A DNA stretch of 64,000 nt from RUG563 sp964549135 (GTDB lineage Bacteria > Bacillota > Clostridia > Christensenellales > Aristaeellaceae). The notes beneath the pieces are model-generated. The model saw only the letters and a program-made list of their open reading frames with translations, was not told the DNA's origin and did no database searches. Shown piece by piece: positions 52,483 through 60,918 of this stretch; position 1 is the first letter of the stretch; each line of letters starts with the position of its first letter. Both the position numbers and the translations under genes were made by a program. The DNA lies in the NCBI GenBank assembly GCA_964549135.1, contig CAZJUJ010000002.1, positions 32,036 to 96,035 of the forward strand, read 5' to 3'.

Positions 52483-53772
52483 ATGAAAAAGATCCTTGCG
52501 ATGCTTTTGTCCCTGTGCCTGCTGCTGGGCCTTTGCCCCGCGCTGGCGGAAGAATCCCTGGCGGGCACCTATGTGCTGGATGCCTCCCCCCTGGGCATGC
52601 CGCTGCAGGTCTATCTGATTATTGATGAGAACCAGAATTTCCAGTGGCTCAATAAGCTGGAGGGCGGCGCGGATAAGGGCCAGGGCATGATCGGCAATGA
52701 GGGCGGCGTCTATATGATGCTCTACAGCGATTCCACCGCCGATCAGATGAAGACCGCCACCTTCACCGTGGAGGGCCAGTCCCTGGTGTTTTCCACCAAT
52801 GTACCCTACGGCAGCGCCAGCCTTGCCCCCAATACCTCTGATCCCGAAAACGTGATCTATCCCGTGGCCAAGAAAATGGTGAATATGGATGTGCTGGGCC
52901 TGTATGTGGGCCAGGTAGAGGCCTCTGCCATGGGTGCCACCATCCTCTATGAGTGCGAGCTGGAATTGGCCCTGGGCGGCGAATATACCCTGATTTCCCG
53001 CTTCAGCATGATGGGCGGCGATTATGAATATGTGCAGGAGGGCACCTTCACCCTGGAAAACGGCGCGCTTGCCTTTGTCAGCGGCGATCTGGCCGGGCAG
53101 CAGGGGACGCTTTCCGGGGATGAAATCACCGCCGATTTCTTCCTGTCCGCCATGGCCTCCAGCCCCCGTACCGCCGTACTGAAAAAGGCCACCACGGCTG
53201 AGGCTGCCGGCGTTTACACCGGCGTTAAGGATATGAGCATGATGGGCTTTGTCGCCAATGCCACCCTGACCCTGGATGCGGTGGGCGGCTATACCTATAT
53301 TTCCGCCATCGATGGGGAAGCCTATACCGAGCAGGGCAGCTTTACCTATGAAAACGGCGCGGTGAAGCTGCTCAGCGACGCCGAGGGCGCCGCCGAAGTG
53401 GAGGGCGTGCTGGCCAATGAGGTGCTGGTTATCAAGCTGCGGATTGCCGAATCTGTGCCCATGGCCACCGAGATCACCCTTTACAGCGATAAAATCCAGG
53501 GCGAATTCACCTGCGAGGGCGAGGACGCCGCGGGTAATGCCGTCAAGAGCGTGCTGACGCTGAACGCCGATGGCACCTATGCCATTTCCGTCAATGACGG
53601 CGCGTATACCGAGGCGGGCGCCTTTGCCGTTGCGGCCTCTCCCATGGGCGTTTCCATTACCCTGACCTCTGCCGACGGCGTGGAATCCACCGGCATGGTA
53701 TCCGATACCATCAACATCAATCATAACATTGACAGCGCCTTTAATACCCTGGGCTTTAAATACGAAAAGTAA
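52483..53772 (+). CDS. secreted protein with four beta-rich repeats, function unknown
   Basis: The 429 residues begin with a signal peptide (MKKILAMLLSLCLLL ending CPALA-EE). The rest is about four copies of a ~100-residue beta unit with the pattern G-x-Y, then L-x-L-x-x-x-G-x-Y-x-x, then G-x-F/Y-x-x-E-N-G-A-x-x-L: compare VLGLYVGQVEASAMGATI, AGVYTGVKDMSMMGF and LTLNADGTYAISVNDGAY. This recalls lipocalin-like or META-like barrels found in other clostridial secreted proteins. No anchor or catalytic motif is visible. It is driven by a strong promoter, so abundant secretion is plausible. I do not recognise the family. Confidence 0.8.
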   Translation: MKKILAMLLSLCLLLGLCPALAEESLAGTYVLDASPLGMPLQVYLIIDENQNFQWLNKLEGGADKGQGMIGNEGGVYMMLYSDSTADQMKTATFTVEGQSLVFSTNVPYGSASLAPNTSDPENVIYPVAKKMVNMDVLGLYVGQVEASAMGATILYECELELALGGEYTLISRFSMMGGDYEYVQEGTFTLENGALAFVSGDLAGQQGTLSGDEITADFFLSAMASSPRTAVLKKATTAEAAGVYTGVKDMSMMGFVANATLTLDAVGGYTYISAIDGEAYTEQGSFTYENGAVKLLSDAEGAAEVEGVLANEVLVIKLRIAESVPMATEITLYSDKIQGEFTCEGEDAAGNAVKSVLTLNADGTYAISVNDGAYTEAGAFAVAASPMGVSITLTSADGVESTGMVSDTININHNIDSAFNTLGFKYEK

Positions 53773-53814
53773 GCCCCGGAAGGGACGGGGCAATGCACCC
53801 GTCTCCTGAAGGAT

Positions 53815-53858
53815 CAGGCCCTCTGGCAGCCGCTGCGCCGCCGGAGGGCCTGCTTTTT
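53815..53858 (+). terminator. terminator after the secreted repeat protein gene
   Basis: CAGGCCCTC (53815-53823) pairs with GAGGGCCTG (53844-53852), followed by C and five T. Confidence 0.85.
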
Positions 53859-53997
53859 GCTTTTGCAGGGGAGGGGGCGCGCCTTCCATCGCCGCTGCCA
53901 GCCGTCCCGGAATGCGGATGAGGAAGACGCATTGAGAAACCGTATTGAGGAACTGTATGGAGAAGGCGGAGCGTACCCATGGTCTTTGCCGGTACAT

Positions 53998-54043
53998 AAA
54001 AATCAGGCCCTTCGCCGTCCTTTGGGGACGATGAAGGGCCTGA
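53998..54043 (-). terminator. terminator after the M15-like gene
   Basis: A long stem (54003-54020 against 54026-54043) with five A at 53998-54002, a T-run for the minus strand. Its left arm repeats AGGCCCTTCGCCGTCC, also found in the terminator at 47343. Confidence 0.78.
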
Positions 54044-54067
54044 CTTTAAGGCGGAAATGCGGGGGAA

Positions 54068-55198
54068 TCAGTAGCTCATGCTGACGATGACGCCGCCCAT
54101 GTTATCGGTGGAAACGGTGTAATCCCGGGCAGAACGGGAAATCTCTACGGTGACGTCGCTGGCGGTATTGCCGCCCGCCACCCGGGTGATTTCGTAGCGA
54201 AGCTGGCCGTTTTCATAAATGGCGATGTGGGGATGCTCCACCAGGTATTCGATGTATTCCTCCATGCACATATCCATCAGATGCATGGCCGTGGAATGGG
54301 GAACGCCCACATAGCGGTAGATGCTCAGCCGCTTGCTTTCGCCCGTTTTGTAGGATCGATCCATCATGGTATCATTGGGATACCCGGCCACGGGGAAGCG
54401 GAAAACAAAGCCGTATTCCCAGCAATGCGCCACCAGCCAATCGGATAATTCCAGTTCATAGAATTTCTTATTCATAAAATCCGGGCTGTTGGCCAGATAC
54501 CGATCCATTCGGAAGGAAAAGCCCGATTGATATTCGCTGGTGCCGGGAATATTCACCGACAGGCGAACCTTTTCATCCAGCGCAGTGCCGGAATAGCGGT
54601 CGGCATAGCCCGCCGCGGCCTCATTAAAATATTCCGTCTGCTTTTCCATGGTGCGGTAGCCCTCATCCACCAGGAAGCCCTCCAGGCCCGCCTCCTTGGC
54701 ATCGGCAATCAGATTGCCCAGGGCATCGATGGCCACGGGAAATAATTTCACATCGGAGCCCGAAACCGGGATGCTCTTATCCACGCTGGAAACGGAAACC
54801 AATTCGCTCTCCGGGAAATCCGAGGGCAGGGAATGCCAGTGATTCAGCAGCAGCATGCCGCCCAGCAAAAGATCCTGGCGGCTGGCGGTTACATCCACGG
54901 CGTTGGTCAGGGGATAATCCGTCAGATCCAGAATATCCCAGCCCTCTGCGCTGGGGGTGGGCCATTGCAGGCTCTCTCCCTGCTCCTTTTTTGCCTGCTC
55001 CTCGGCCTTGGCCTGCTGATACTGGGCCGTCAGCAGGGCGTTTTCCTCGGCGGCGCGGCGCGCGTTTTCCTCCAGCTGGGCGTTAATGGATTGATCCAGC
55101 AGGATATACCCGGCCCCGCAGAGAACCACCAGCACGAACAGAACAATCAGAATGCGGCCAAGCTTTCCATATGCATTGGTGCTGCCCTTCTTTGCCAT
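54068..55198 (-). CDS. membrane-anchored M15 (VanY-like) D,D-carboxypeptidase homologue lacking zinc ligands
   Basis: The 376-residue protein has an N-terminal membrane helix (about 14-37), a Glu/Ala/Gln-rich coiled coil (45-75) and a VanY-like domain (about 140-330). The fold is recognisable from GFLVDEGYRTMEKQTEYFNE and YRYVGVPHSTAMHLM...EEYIEYL. In active M15B enzymes the zinc ligands lie in SEHQTGxAxD and EPWHFRYVG. Here these read SEYQSGFSFR and RLSIYRYVG, so all three ligands are replaced. It is therefore probably a non-catalytic wall-binding or regulatory protein. ATG 55198 follows AAGGTG with an 8 bp spacer. Confidence 0.87.
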   Translation of the reverse strand: MAKKGSTNAYGKLGRILIVLFVLVVLCGAGYILLDQSINAQLEENARRAAEENALLTAQYQQAKAEEQAKKEQGESLQWPTPSAEGWDILDLTDYPLTNAVDVTASRQDLLLGGMLLLNHWHSLPSDFPESELVSVSSVDKSIPVSGSDVKLFPVAIDALGNLIADAKEAGLEGFLVDEGYRTMEKQTEYFNEAAAGYADRYSGTALDEKVRLSVNIPGTSEYQSGFSFRMDRYLANSPDFMNKKFYELELSDWLVAHCWEYGFVFRFPVAGYPNDTMMDRSYKTGESKRLSIYRYVGVPHSTAMHLMDMCMEEYIEYLVEHPHIAIYENGQLRYEITRVAGGNTASDVTVEISRSARDYTVSTDNMGGVIVSMSY

Positions 55199-55285
55199 TG
55201 TCAATTCACCTTCCATGGGCGCGTGTGCGCCTGTTCTTTCCTATATCCTCTCGCATTGCCGAGAAGGAGAGATTTCTCCTTTCTA

Positions 55286-55314
55286 TTTATATCAGAATGA
55301 TTACGAAATGTCAA
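55286..55314 (-). promoter_or_regulatory. promoter for the M15-like gene
   Basis: TTGACA (55314-55309), 17 bp spacer, TATAAA (55291-55286). Confidence 0.78.
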
Positions 55315-55853
55315 TTGATTCCGCGTAAAAAAGACGCAAAAATAAAGAAAAACATGCTGCTTTGTTACAATTCTATTTTGAATTCATGCCGATGCCCGGG
55401 AAGAGGGGATCAGGAGATGCCGGCGCACGCCGGGAGGAGGCGGAATACGCGCAGCGGGAAGTATCCTCCGGCCAGGCGGCGGGGAATGGCGATGCGATGG
55501 CGCTACAGGAACCGCGCAGGGATGATCGCGCCGCTCTCCCAAAGAAAATAATCATTAAATATAGGAAGGTTTTTTGCGATCGGCGGCGAAATCCTTTTCC
55601 GTTCCCGCATTGTTTCCACTGTACTTTGGGGCGAAGACGCGGCGAAATCCCGGAAGGCAGAGGCTCTCCTTGCGCAGATAACGCATGTTTGACCGATTGG
55701 CGCTTTTTGTGCAGATTATTGCGCGGGGAAAAATCCATTTCCCGGGGAAAAGACGCAAGTGGTTTTTAAAATTCCATTGAATACAACTCTTGCACGAACA
55801 AAAACCAGAATATTTGTTGAGTTTTGGGACTGGTTATTTTGGCCAGAAGAAAG

Positions 55854-55859
55854 TATAAT
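55854..55859 (+). promoter_or_regulatory. -10 box for the msmX-like gene
   Basis: TATAAT at 55854 with a poor -35 (TGGTTA at 55831). The leader is about 75 nt with a strong AAGGAGGA ribosome site, so an activator may help. Confidence 0.5.
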
Positions 55860-55941
55860 AATCCTAACAAGTCCGGTGTGGAATTAACCACCGTCCAGGC
55901 CGGCTGTGATAACACGGAACCAATTTGAAGGAGGATTCGTC

Positions 55942-57063
55942 ATGTCCAGCGTATCTTTGCAGCACATCTATAAGGTTTATGCCGGCGGCGTTACCGCTGT
56001 CAGCGATTTCACTCTCGACATCGAAGACAAGGAATTTATCGTTCTGGTCGGCCCCTCCGGCTGCGGTAAGTCTACTACCCTGCGCATGGTTGCCGGTCTG
56101 GAAGAAATCTCCGACGGCGAACTTTACATCGGCGATAAGCTGGTGAATGATGTCGCTCCCAAGGATCGCGATATCGCCATGGTGTTCCAGAACTACGCCC
56201 TCTATCCCCATATGACCGTGTATGACAACATGGCCTTTGGTCTGAAGCTGCGCAAGACCCCCAAGGATGAGATCAAGCGCCGCGTGGAAGAAGCCGCCCG
56301 TATCCTGGATATCGGCTATCTGCTCAATCGTAAGCCCAAGGCTCTGTCCGGCGGCCAGCGTCAGCGCGTTGCTCTGGGCCGCGCCATCGTGCGTGAACCC
56401 AAGGTCTTCCTGATGGACGAACCTCTGTCCAACCTGGATGCCAAGCTGCGTGTTGCCATGCGTACCGAAATCACCAAGCTGCATCAGCGCCTGCAGACCA
56501 CCTTCATCTACGTTACCCATGACCAGACCGAGGCCATGACCATGGGCTCCCGTATCGTTATCATGAAGGATGGCTTCATCCAGCAGGTGGATACCCCCCA
56601 GAATAACTACGATTATCCCAACAATAAGTTCGTTGCCGGCTTCATCGGCTCCCCCCAGATGAACTTCTTCGATGTGACCCTGGAAAAGGAAAACGGCAAG
56701 GTTGTGGCCATCTTCGGCGACAACAAGATCGTTGTTCCCGCGGAAAAGGTCGCCAAGCTGGTTGACGAAAGCTATATCGGCAAGGAAGTTACCATGGGCA
56801 TCCGTCCCGAAAATATCGATGACGCTCCCGATTTCGTGGCCGCTCATCCCGATTCCACCATGGATGTGCATGTGGAAGTTACCGAGCTGATGGGCTCCGA
56901 AACCTATCTGTACTTCACCACCTCCGGCAAGGAAGAAAACGTCATTGCCCGCGTTGATCCCCGCACTGCTACCCGCGCTGGTGACAACGTGAAGGTGGCT
57001 CTGGATACCGCTCGCCTGCACTTCTTCGATAAGGATACCGAAGAAACCATCCTGCAGCGCTAA
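55942..57063 (+). CDS. msmX: MsmX/UgpC-type sugar ABC transporter ATPase
   Basis: The 373-residue ATPase has Walker A GPSGCGKSTT, Q-loop FQNYALYPHMTV, signature LSGGQRQRVALGRA, Walker B VFLMDEPLSNLDAKLR, the H-loop YVTHDQTEA and a C-terminal MOI/OB domain (about 235-373), as in MsmX, UgpC and MalK. MsmX of Bacillus energises several CUT1 sugar importers that lack their own ATPase, which matches the importer at 39.9-43.7 kb. ATG 55942 follows AAGGAGGATTCGTC; the frame to 55906 lacks a ribosome site. Codon use differs from its neighbours, with many GTT, CGT and TCC/GCT codons, as in highly expressed genes. Confidence 0.94.
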   Translation: MSSVSLQHIYKVYAGGVTAVSDFTLDIEDKEFIVLVGPSGCGKSTTLRMVAGLEEISDGELYIGDKLVNDVAPKDRDIAMVFQNYALYPHMTVYDNMAFGLKLRKTPKDEIKRRVEEAARILDIGYLLNRKPKALSGGQRQRVALGRAIVREPKVFLMDEPLSNLDAKLRVAMRTEITKLHQRLQTTFIYVTHDQTEAMTMGSRIVIMKDGFIQQVDTPQNNYDYPNNKFVAGFIGSPQMNFFDVTLEKENGKVVAIFGDNKIVVPAEKVAKLVDESYIGKEVTMGIRPENIDDAPDFVAAHPDSTMDVHVEVTELMGSETYLYFTTSGKEENVIARVDPRTATRAGDNVKVALDTARLHFFDKDTEETILQR

Positions 57064-57116
57064 TCCATGGCTTGCCTGGGCTGCGAAAGCGGCCCCGGAG
57101 AATGCGAATACTCAGG

Positions 57117-57150
57117 GGAACCACTTTCGATTCCGAAGGTGGTTCCTCTT
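57117..57150 (+). terminator. terminator-like hairpin after msmX
   Basis: A 13 bp stem, 57117-57129 against 57134-57146, with one G-T pair and a short T-rich tail. Confidence 0.5.
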
Positions 57151-57168
57151 TGCTTCTGCCCAAAACCG

Positions 57169-57213
57169 GATCGGGCACGAAAGAATCAAGACGATCGGGC
57201 ACGAAAGAATCAA
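57169..57213 (+). repeat. two direct 21 bp repeats, period 24
   Basis: GATCGGGCACGAAAGAATCA plus one A occurs at 57169-57189 and again at 57193-57213. AAACCGGA borders both sides. Confidence 0.8.
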
Positions 57214-57280
57214 ACCGGATTGGTCATGGAAGAAGGATGTTGCCTTGCGCGCCCGCACAGCCGGAAAAATGATAATAGGA

Positions 57281-57331
57281 AAACACCGGCACTCTTTCCT
57301 CTGCTTGCTTGGAAACGCTGCCGGTGTTTTC
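57281..57331. terminator. bidirectional terminator between msmX and the hypothetical gene
   Basis: A perfect 12 bp stem AAAACACCGGCA (57281-57292) with TGCCGGTGTTTT (57320-57331). Confidence 0.75.
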
Positions 57332-57441
57332 TCTGCTGCGATATTCCTGGCTCTTTGTCTGCTGTTCGGGGATCAGTCCGGGTTTACCCATTGATCACGC
57401 GTTTTAATTTTACACTCTCTTATCCTTTACGACGCATTCTC

Positions 57442-58014
57442 TCAGGAAAAACGGCGTTTAATTTCCTGCGCAAAATATTCGTAAGGAATAATCCATTCTT
57501 TCTTGCCATTTTTTATGATTGTCATTGGAAAGGCGTTCACATCCCGATTGATTTTCTTTGTGTATAGCGTTCCGTTGTCGATATAATCGTAAAACCGATA
57601 GCCGTCCATTGCCCATCGAATCAGCAAAGAATTCATGCTGGTAATCATGCTCCGATCTGTAATCCGGTCAAACACCACATGAAACGCCGACTTAAAGAAG
57701 CGTTTCAGCGCCTCATGCATCTGTTTGTCATCCTTATACATATCCGGCAGATATTCTGCGACTGCATTTGCGGCATGTTCAATTTCATCGGTTTTCCAAT
57801 CAATCAGATAAATAACCATTTTGATTTCAAAATGCATGATCTGCAAACAGGTTCTTCTGCTGAAATCGAAGACCTTGCAGCCCCATTCGTAAATGCGCTG
57901 ACCGGCTTCCTTTTGCTTGATTGCCTGTGCCAAGAGTGAAACCGAAGGATGTATCATCTCCGGCGTTTTCAGTTTAAAACGCTGCATGGTTTCTTTTGTT
58001 GCATAGTAAATCAC
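57442..58014 (-). CDS. hypothetical protein (DUF6933-like)
   Basis: The 190-residue protein begins at GTG 58014, 7 bp after GAAGGA. It has no signal peptide or membrane helix. Conserved-looking strings are IYYATKETMQRFKLK at the start, FSRRTCLQIMHFEIKMVIYL, and GYRFYDYIDNGTLYTKKINRDVN. These resemble small DUF6933-type proteins as I recall them; no function is known. The gene is AT-richer than most of the window, hinting at transfer. Confidence 0.65.
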   Translation of the reverse strand: MIYYATKETMQRFKLKTPEMIHPSVSLLAQAIKQKEAGQRIYEWGCKVFDFSRRTCLQIMHFEIKMVIYLIDWKTDEIEHAANAVAEYLPDMYKDDKQMHEALKRFFKSAFHVVFDRITDRSMITSMNSLLIRWAMDGYRFYDYIDNGTLYTKKINRDVNAFPMTIIKNGKKEWIIPYEYFAQEIKRRFS

Positions 58015-58297
58015 AGCATCGTCCTTCTCTGGTTATACCGTCAAAGCAGCAATTATTTCCCATCCCCAGGCTGATTGGAAATTGCAAATGGAATTTCTCC
58101 GCATCGGAAAATTTATGCGGGAGAACAACAGGAAATTTGAGAATCCGAAGCGGTGCAGCTTTTAACGAACCTGAGATATTGGCGATCATCCTGCGGCTGC
58201 GGACTTTCAGACGGCAGAATGTGATCCATTTTGCTCCAAAAGGATCATGAGTTTCCGCCTGAATACCGTTTTACTCCGTTGCAATGGGATACCATTT

Positions 58298-59077
58298 TCA
58301 TCCCTTCGGGCAGATTTCTCCCACGCCGCTCAGCACATAATGCGGGCGGTAGGGGAAGGTATTCATGATTTCCCGGGTGGTCACGCCCGACAGCACCAGC
58401 ACGGTATCCAGGCCCGTTTCCACGCCAGCCACAATATCCGTATCCATCCGATCCCCCACCATAACGGCCTCGCCGCTATGGCAGCCCAGCAACTTCAGCC
58501 CCGTCCGCATCATCAGTGGATTGGGCTTGCCCACATAATAGGCGCTGCAGCCGGTGGCAAGCTCAATGGGCGCAACCAGCGCGCGGCAGGCGGGGATGAT
58601 CCCCTGCTCCGAGGGGCCGGTCATATCCGAATTGGTGCCGATGAGCCGGGCGCCGCGCTGCACAAAATGCACCGCCTTAAGAATGCTCTCATAATTATAA
58701 TTGCTGGTTTCGCCCACGATCACATAATCGGGATTCACATCATTCATGGTGATTCCCGCCTCATAAAGGGCGTTAAAAAGGCCCGGCGCGCCAATCACAT
58801 AGGCCGTGCAGCGCGGGCTCTGGCTGGCGACAAATTTGGCCGTGGCCAGGGCGCTGGTATAAAAGTGGCTCTCGTCTACCTCCATGCCCATGCGGGATAG
58901 CTTCTGGGCCAGTTCCCGGGGCGAACGCTCGCTGGAATTGGTCAGGAAAAGAAAGCTCTTATCCTCCCGCTGCAGCCATTCCACAAAATCCCGGACGCCG
59001 GGCAGCAATTGATTGCCGTGATAGATCACGCCGTCCATATCGCACAGGAAGCCCTTTTTTGCGCGCAGATTTTCCAT
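58298..59077 (-). CDS. HAD superfamily (NagD-like) sugar/nucleotide phosphatase
   Basis: The 259 residues have HAD motif I as CDMDGVIYHG (nucleophile Asp near residue 14), motif II FLTNSSERSP, a type IIA cap domain and motifs III/IV in GKPNPLMM and VMVGDRMDTDI. This is the NagD/AraL layout: such enzymes dephosphorylate UMP, sugar phosphates or nitrophenyl phosphate. ATG 59077 has GGGAGG 7 bp upstream; the upstream extension to 59317 is not coding. The physiological substrate is unknown. Confidence 0.9.
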   Translation of the reverse strand: MENLRAKKGFLCDMDGVIYHGNQLLPGVRDFVEWLQREDKSFLFLTNSSERSPRELAQKLSRMGMEVDESHFYTSALATAKFVASQSPRCTAYVIGAPGLFNALYEAGITMNDVNPDYVIVGETSNYNYESILKAVHFVQRGARLIGTNSDMTGPSEQGIIPACRALVAPIELATGCSAYYVGKPNPLMMRTGLKLLGCHSGEAVMVGDRMDTDIVAGVETGLDTVLVLSGVTTREIMNTFPYRPHYVLSGVGEICPKG

Positions 59078-59105
59078 GCATCTTCCTCCCTTCGTGTTCC
59101 CCTCT

Positions 59106-59134
59106 ATTTTATCAGGTATTGCCCGAATGTGCAA
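59106..59134 (-). promoter_or_regulatory. promoter for the HAD phosphatase
   Basis: TTGCAC (59134-59129), 17 bp spacer, TAAAAT (59111-59106). Confidence 0.55.
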
Positions 59135-59291
59135 GCAAAACGGTATGTCAAAGACAGGAAACAGAAAAGGCCGGGAACAGCCTACTATGCGTGCTTGCCA
59201 CCAGAGGCAACAATTTATGTATAGGAGTAGCTGTGCTTTTTGCTGCGCAGCTGCTCGTTGTACAGAACTAAAGTTTGAAGAAATGCTTATG

Positions 59292-59909
59292 CTATATGAG
59301 TCTAACGCTATCGCCATCTACATAAACTGCCTCTTCATCAGCAAGCTTAATTTCACCTCCATCACAGGGCGTATCCACCTGGCTTTCGCCATTCCAATGC
59401 GGGATGATCGGGTTATTTATAATATGCAGTCCATCCTCTAAATTGCCCGCTGCATACATGCTGCCAGCACTTATTCCGACATATACAAGACCATTATTAA
59501 TTGCGTTCTCCATGATGCTATTAAATCCGGTTCTATTCATTTCACGGCAGAGAACAGCACTGTCTCCACCGCTCACAAAAACAGCATCAAATGCCTCTAA
59601 CTCTTCCGCGGTTAATAGCCTGCTAAGCATAAAAGGAGATTTAATATACGAAGAATATGTTCTCTCATAATTGCTGGAAAGAATCAGTTCAAGGTTATAT
59701 ACAATTATATTTTCCGGAGGAATTCCCATCATCATCAATTCATCAAAGCATATGGCAATTCCTTCTCTTGCTCCATCCGTTTCAATTGCTGCAGTAGGGA
59801 TATAAAGTATTTTCACATCTTCGGGTTTCTTTCCTATTTTATCGAAAAATCTGTTTTTCATATCATTCGATAAACCAGAAGATGTAAGAAACAAACATCT
59901 TGCCTTCAT
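59292..59909 (-). CDS. peptidase E-like (S51 family) protein
   Basis: The 205-residue protein has the S51 features: the nucleophile elbow GISAGSM near residue 145, VFVSGGDSAVLC near residue 112 and IYNLELILSS at mid-length. PepE cleaves Asp-X dipeptides; related proteins include cyanophycinase. The gene is clearly AT-richer, with ATA, AAT and TAT codons rare elsewhere, suggesting horizontal acquisition. AAGGAGAT lies 7-9 bp before ATG 59909. Confidence 0.88.
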   Translation of the reverse strand: MKARCLFLTSSGLSNDMKNRFFDKIGKKPEDVKILYIPTAAIETDGAREGIAICFDELMMMGIPPENIIVYNLELILSSNYERTYSSYIKSPFMLSRLLTAEELEAFDAVFVSGGDSAVLCREMNRTGFNSIMENAINNGLVYVGISAGSMYAAGNLEDGLHIINNPIIPHWNGESQVDTPCDGGEIKLADEEAVYVDGDSVRLI

Positions 59910-59943
59910 AATTTCATCTCCTTAAAGTTACAATCAGCAAGCT

Positions 59944-59949
59944 CATTAT
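59944..59949 (-). promoter_or_regulatory. extended -10 promoter for the peptidase E-like gene
   Basis: TGTTATAAT on the minus strand (TGn plus perfect TATAAT), no clear -35. Confidence 0.6.
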
Positions 59950-60096
59950 AACACACTTTATAAATAAGTGCCAGATCCAAACCGTCTACGGTATAAATCC
60001 GGCCCGCCGTCTCCGGCATATTTCCGATCTGGCCGACGGGTCATTTACCAAATCACAGTCCGCCGCTCATTCCCCGCGCAATCCCTGAGATTTTTC

Positions 60097-60125
60097 TTGC
60101 CCCCGGGCGGCAGCCATGCTATAAT
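60097..60125 (+). promoter_or_regulatory. promoter for ylmH
   Basis: TTGCCC (60097-60102), 17 bp spacer, TATAAT (60120-60125), with TGC directly before the -10 (extended). Confidence 0.7.
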
Positions 60126-60147
60126 TTCGCAGGAGGAGGGATGCACC

Positions 60148-60900
60148 ATGATGGAGGAAGCGCAGGCCAAACGGCTGACGGAACTGGCCCGGCGGGCCTG
60201 GGAGCAGGGAAGTTATGTATTCACCCATTTTCTGGATCTTGCGGGGCTATCCGTTTTTCACAGTCTGCTTCCCTCGCTGCCGCCCGTTCCCTTTTCGCTC
60301 TTTGGCGGGGCGGAGGGCTGCGAGCGCCAGGTGCTGCGCTTTGGCGATGAGGCGCATTGCGGCTATGACATGCCCTTTCCCATCTGTTGCATGAAAATAT
60401 CCCCCGTCAATCCAAAATTTGCCGAAGCGCTGACCCACCGGGATTATCTGGGGGCGCTGATGGCCCAGGGCATTGAGCGGGAGCTATTGGGGGATATCAT
60501 CGTGCGGGAGGAGGCAGCCTATCTTTTCTGCGAAGAAAAAATCGCCCCGTATCTTGCCGAAAGTTTCACCCAGGCCCGGCATACCGCCCTGCGCTGCATG
60601 CCGATTGATGCGCTGCCCCAGGGGGAATTATTCAAAACCCGGCGCGTCAGCGTGCAGTTATCCTCCGAGCGGCTGGACGCGCTTATCGCCCATGTATACA
60701 AGCTATCCCGGGGCGAGGCCCAGGCCCTTTTCCCGGCCGGGAAAATCTATGTAAACGGGCGGCTCTGCCAGAGCCCGGGGCAGACCCCCAGGGAAAACGA
60801 TCTGATTTCCGTGCGGGGCTGCGGGCGGATGCGATACCGGGGCGTCGAGAGTCTATCGAAAAAGGGAAAATGCAATACCGTTGTGGATTGCTACATCTGA
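60148..60900 (+). CDS. ylmH: S4-domain RNA-binding protein YlmH
   Basis: The 250-residue protein has an N-terminal YlmH domain (with FTHFLDLAGLSVF and HRDYLGALMAQGIERELLGDI) and a C-terminal S4 domain (about 170-240): SERLDALIAHVYKLSR, then AGKIYVNGRLCQSPG. YlmH binds ribosomal RNA and was linked to division and ribosome rescue in Firmicutes. It normally sits beside sepF/divIVA, which are not here. ATG 60148 follows GGAGGAGGG; the longer frame to 59968 precedes the promoter and was rejected. Confidence 0.93.
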   Translation: MMEEAQAKRLTELARRAWEQGSYVFTHFLDLAGLSVFHSLLPSLPPVPFSLFGGAEGCERQVLRFGDEAHCGYDMPFPICCMKISPVNPKFAEALTHRDYLGALMAQGIERELLGDIIVREEAAYLFCEEKIAPYLAESFTQARHTALRCMPIDALPQGELFKTRRVSVQLSSERLDALIAHVYKLSRGEAQALFPAGKIYVNGRLCQSPGQTPRENDLISVRGCGRMRYRGVESLSKKGKCNTVVDCYI

Positions 60901-60918
60901 CAAGCAGGAGAAACGCGC

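Larger units (their letters stand above)
55199..55941. other. long noncoding region between the M15-like gene and the msmX-like gene
   Basis: The left end holds the M15 promoter and the right end the msmX leader. The ~500 bp between has short open frames on both strands with no ribosome sites and Arg/Pro-rich translations, which I read as noncoding. No tRNA or known RNA motif was recognised. It could hide a small RNA or a decayed gene. Confidence 0.5.
57064..57441. other. noncoding region with two hairpins and a 24 bp tandem repeat
   Basis: It holds the hairpin at 57117, the direct repeats at 57169 and the bidirectional terminator at 57281. The remainder shows no gene with a ribosome site. 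Confidence 0.6.

Noticed and set aside
52090..53997. 635-codon minus-strand frame opposite the secreted repeat protein
   Set aside because: It spans the divergent promoters of galE and the repeat protein gene and has a low-complexity translation; the plus-strand gene has a signal peptide, ribosome site, promoter and terminator.
54068..55198. Active D,D-carboxypeptidase annotation
   Set aside because: The zinc ligands are substituted, so only homology is claimed.
55362..55769. 135-codon plus-strand frame in the long region before msmX
   Set aside because: No ribosome site, Arg-rich translation, no recognisable motif, and overlapping frames of similar quality on the other strand.
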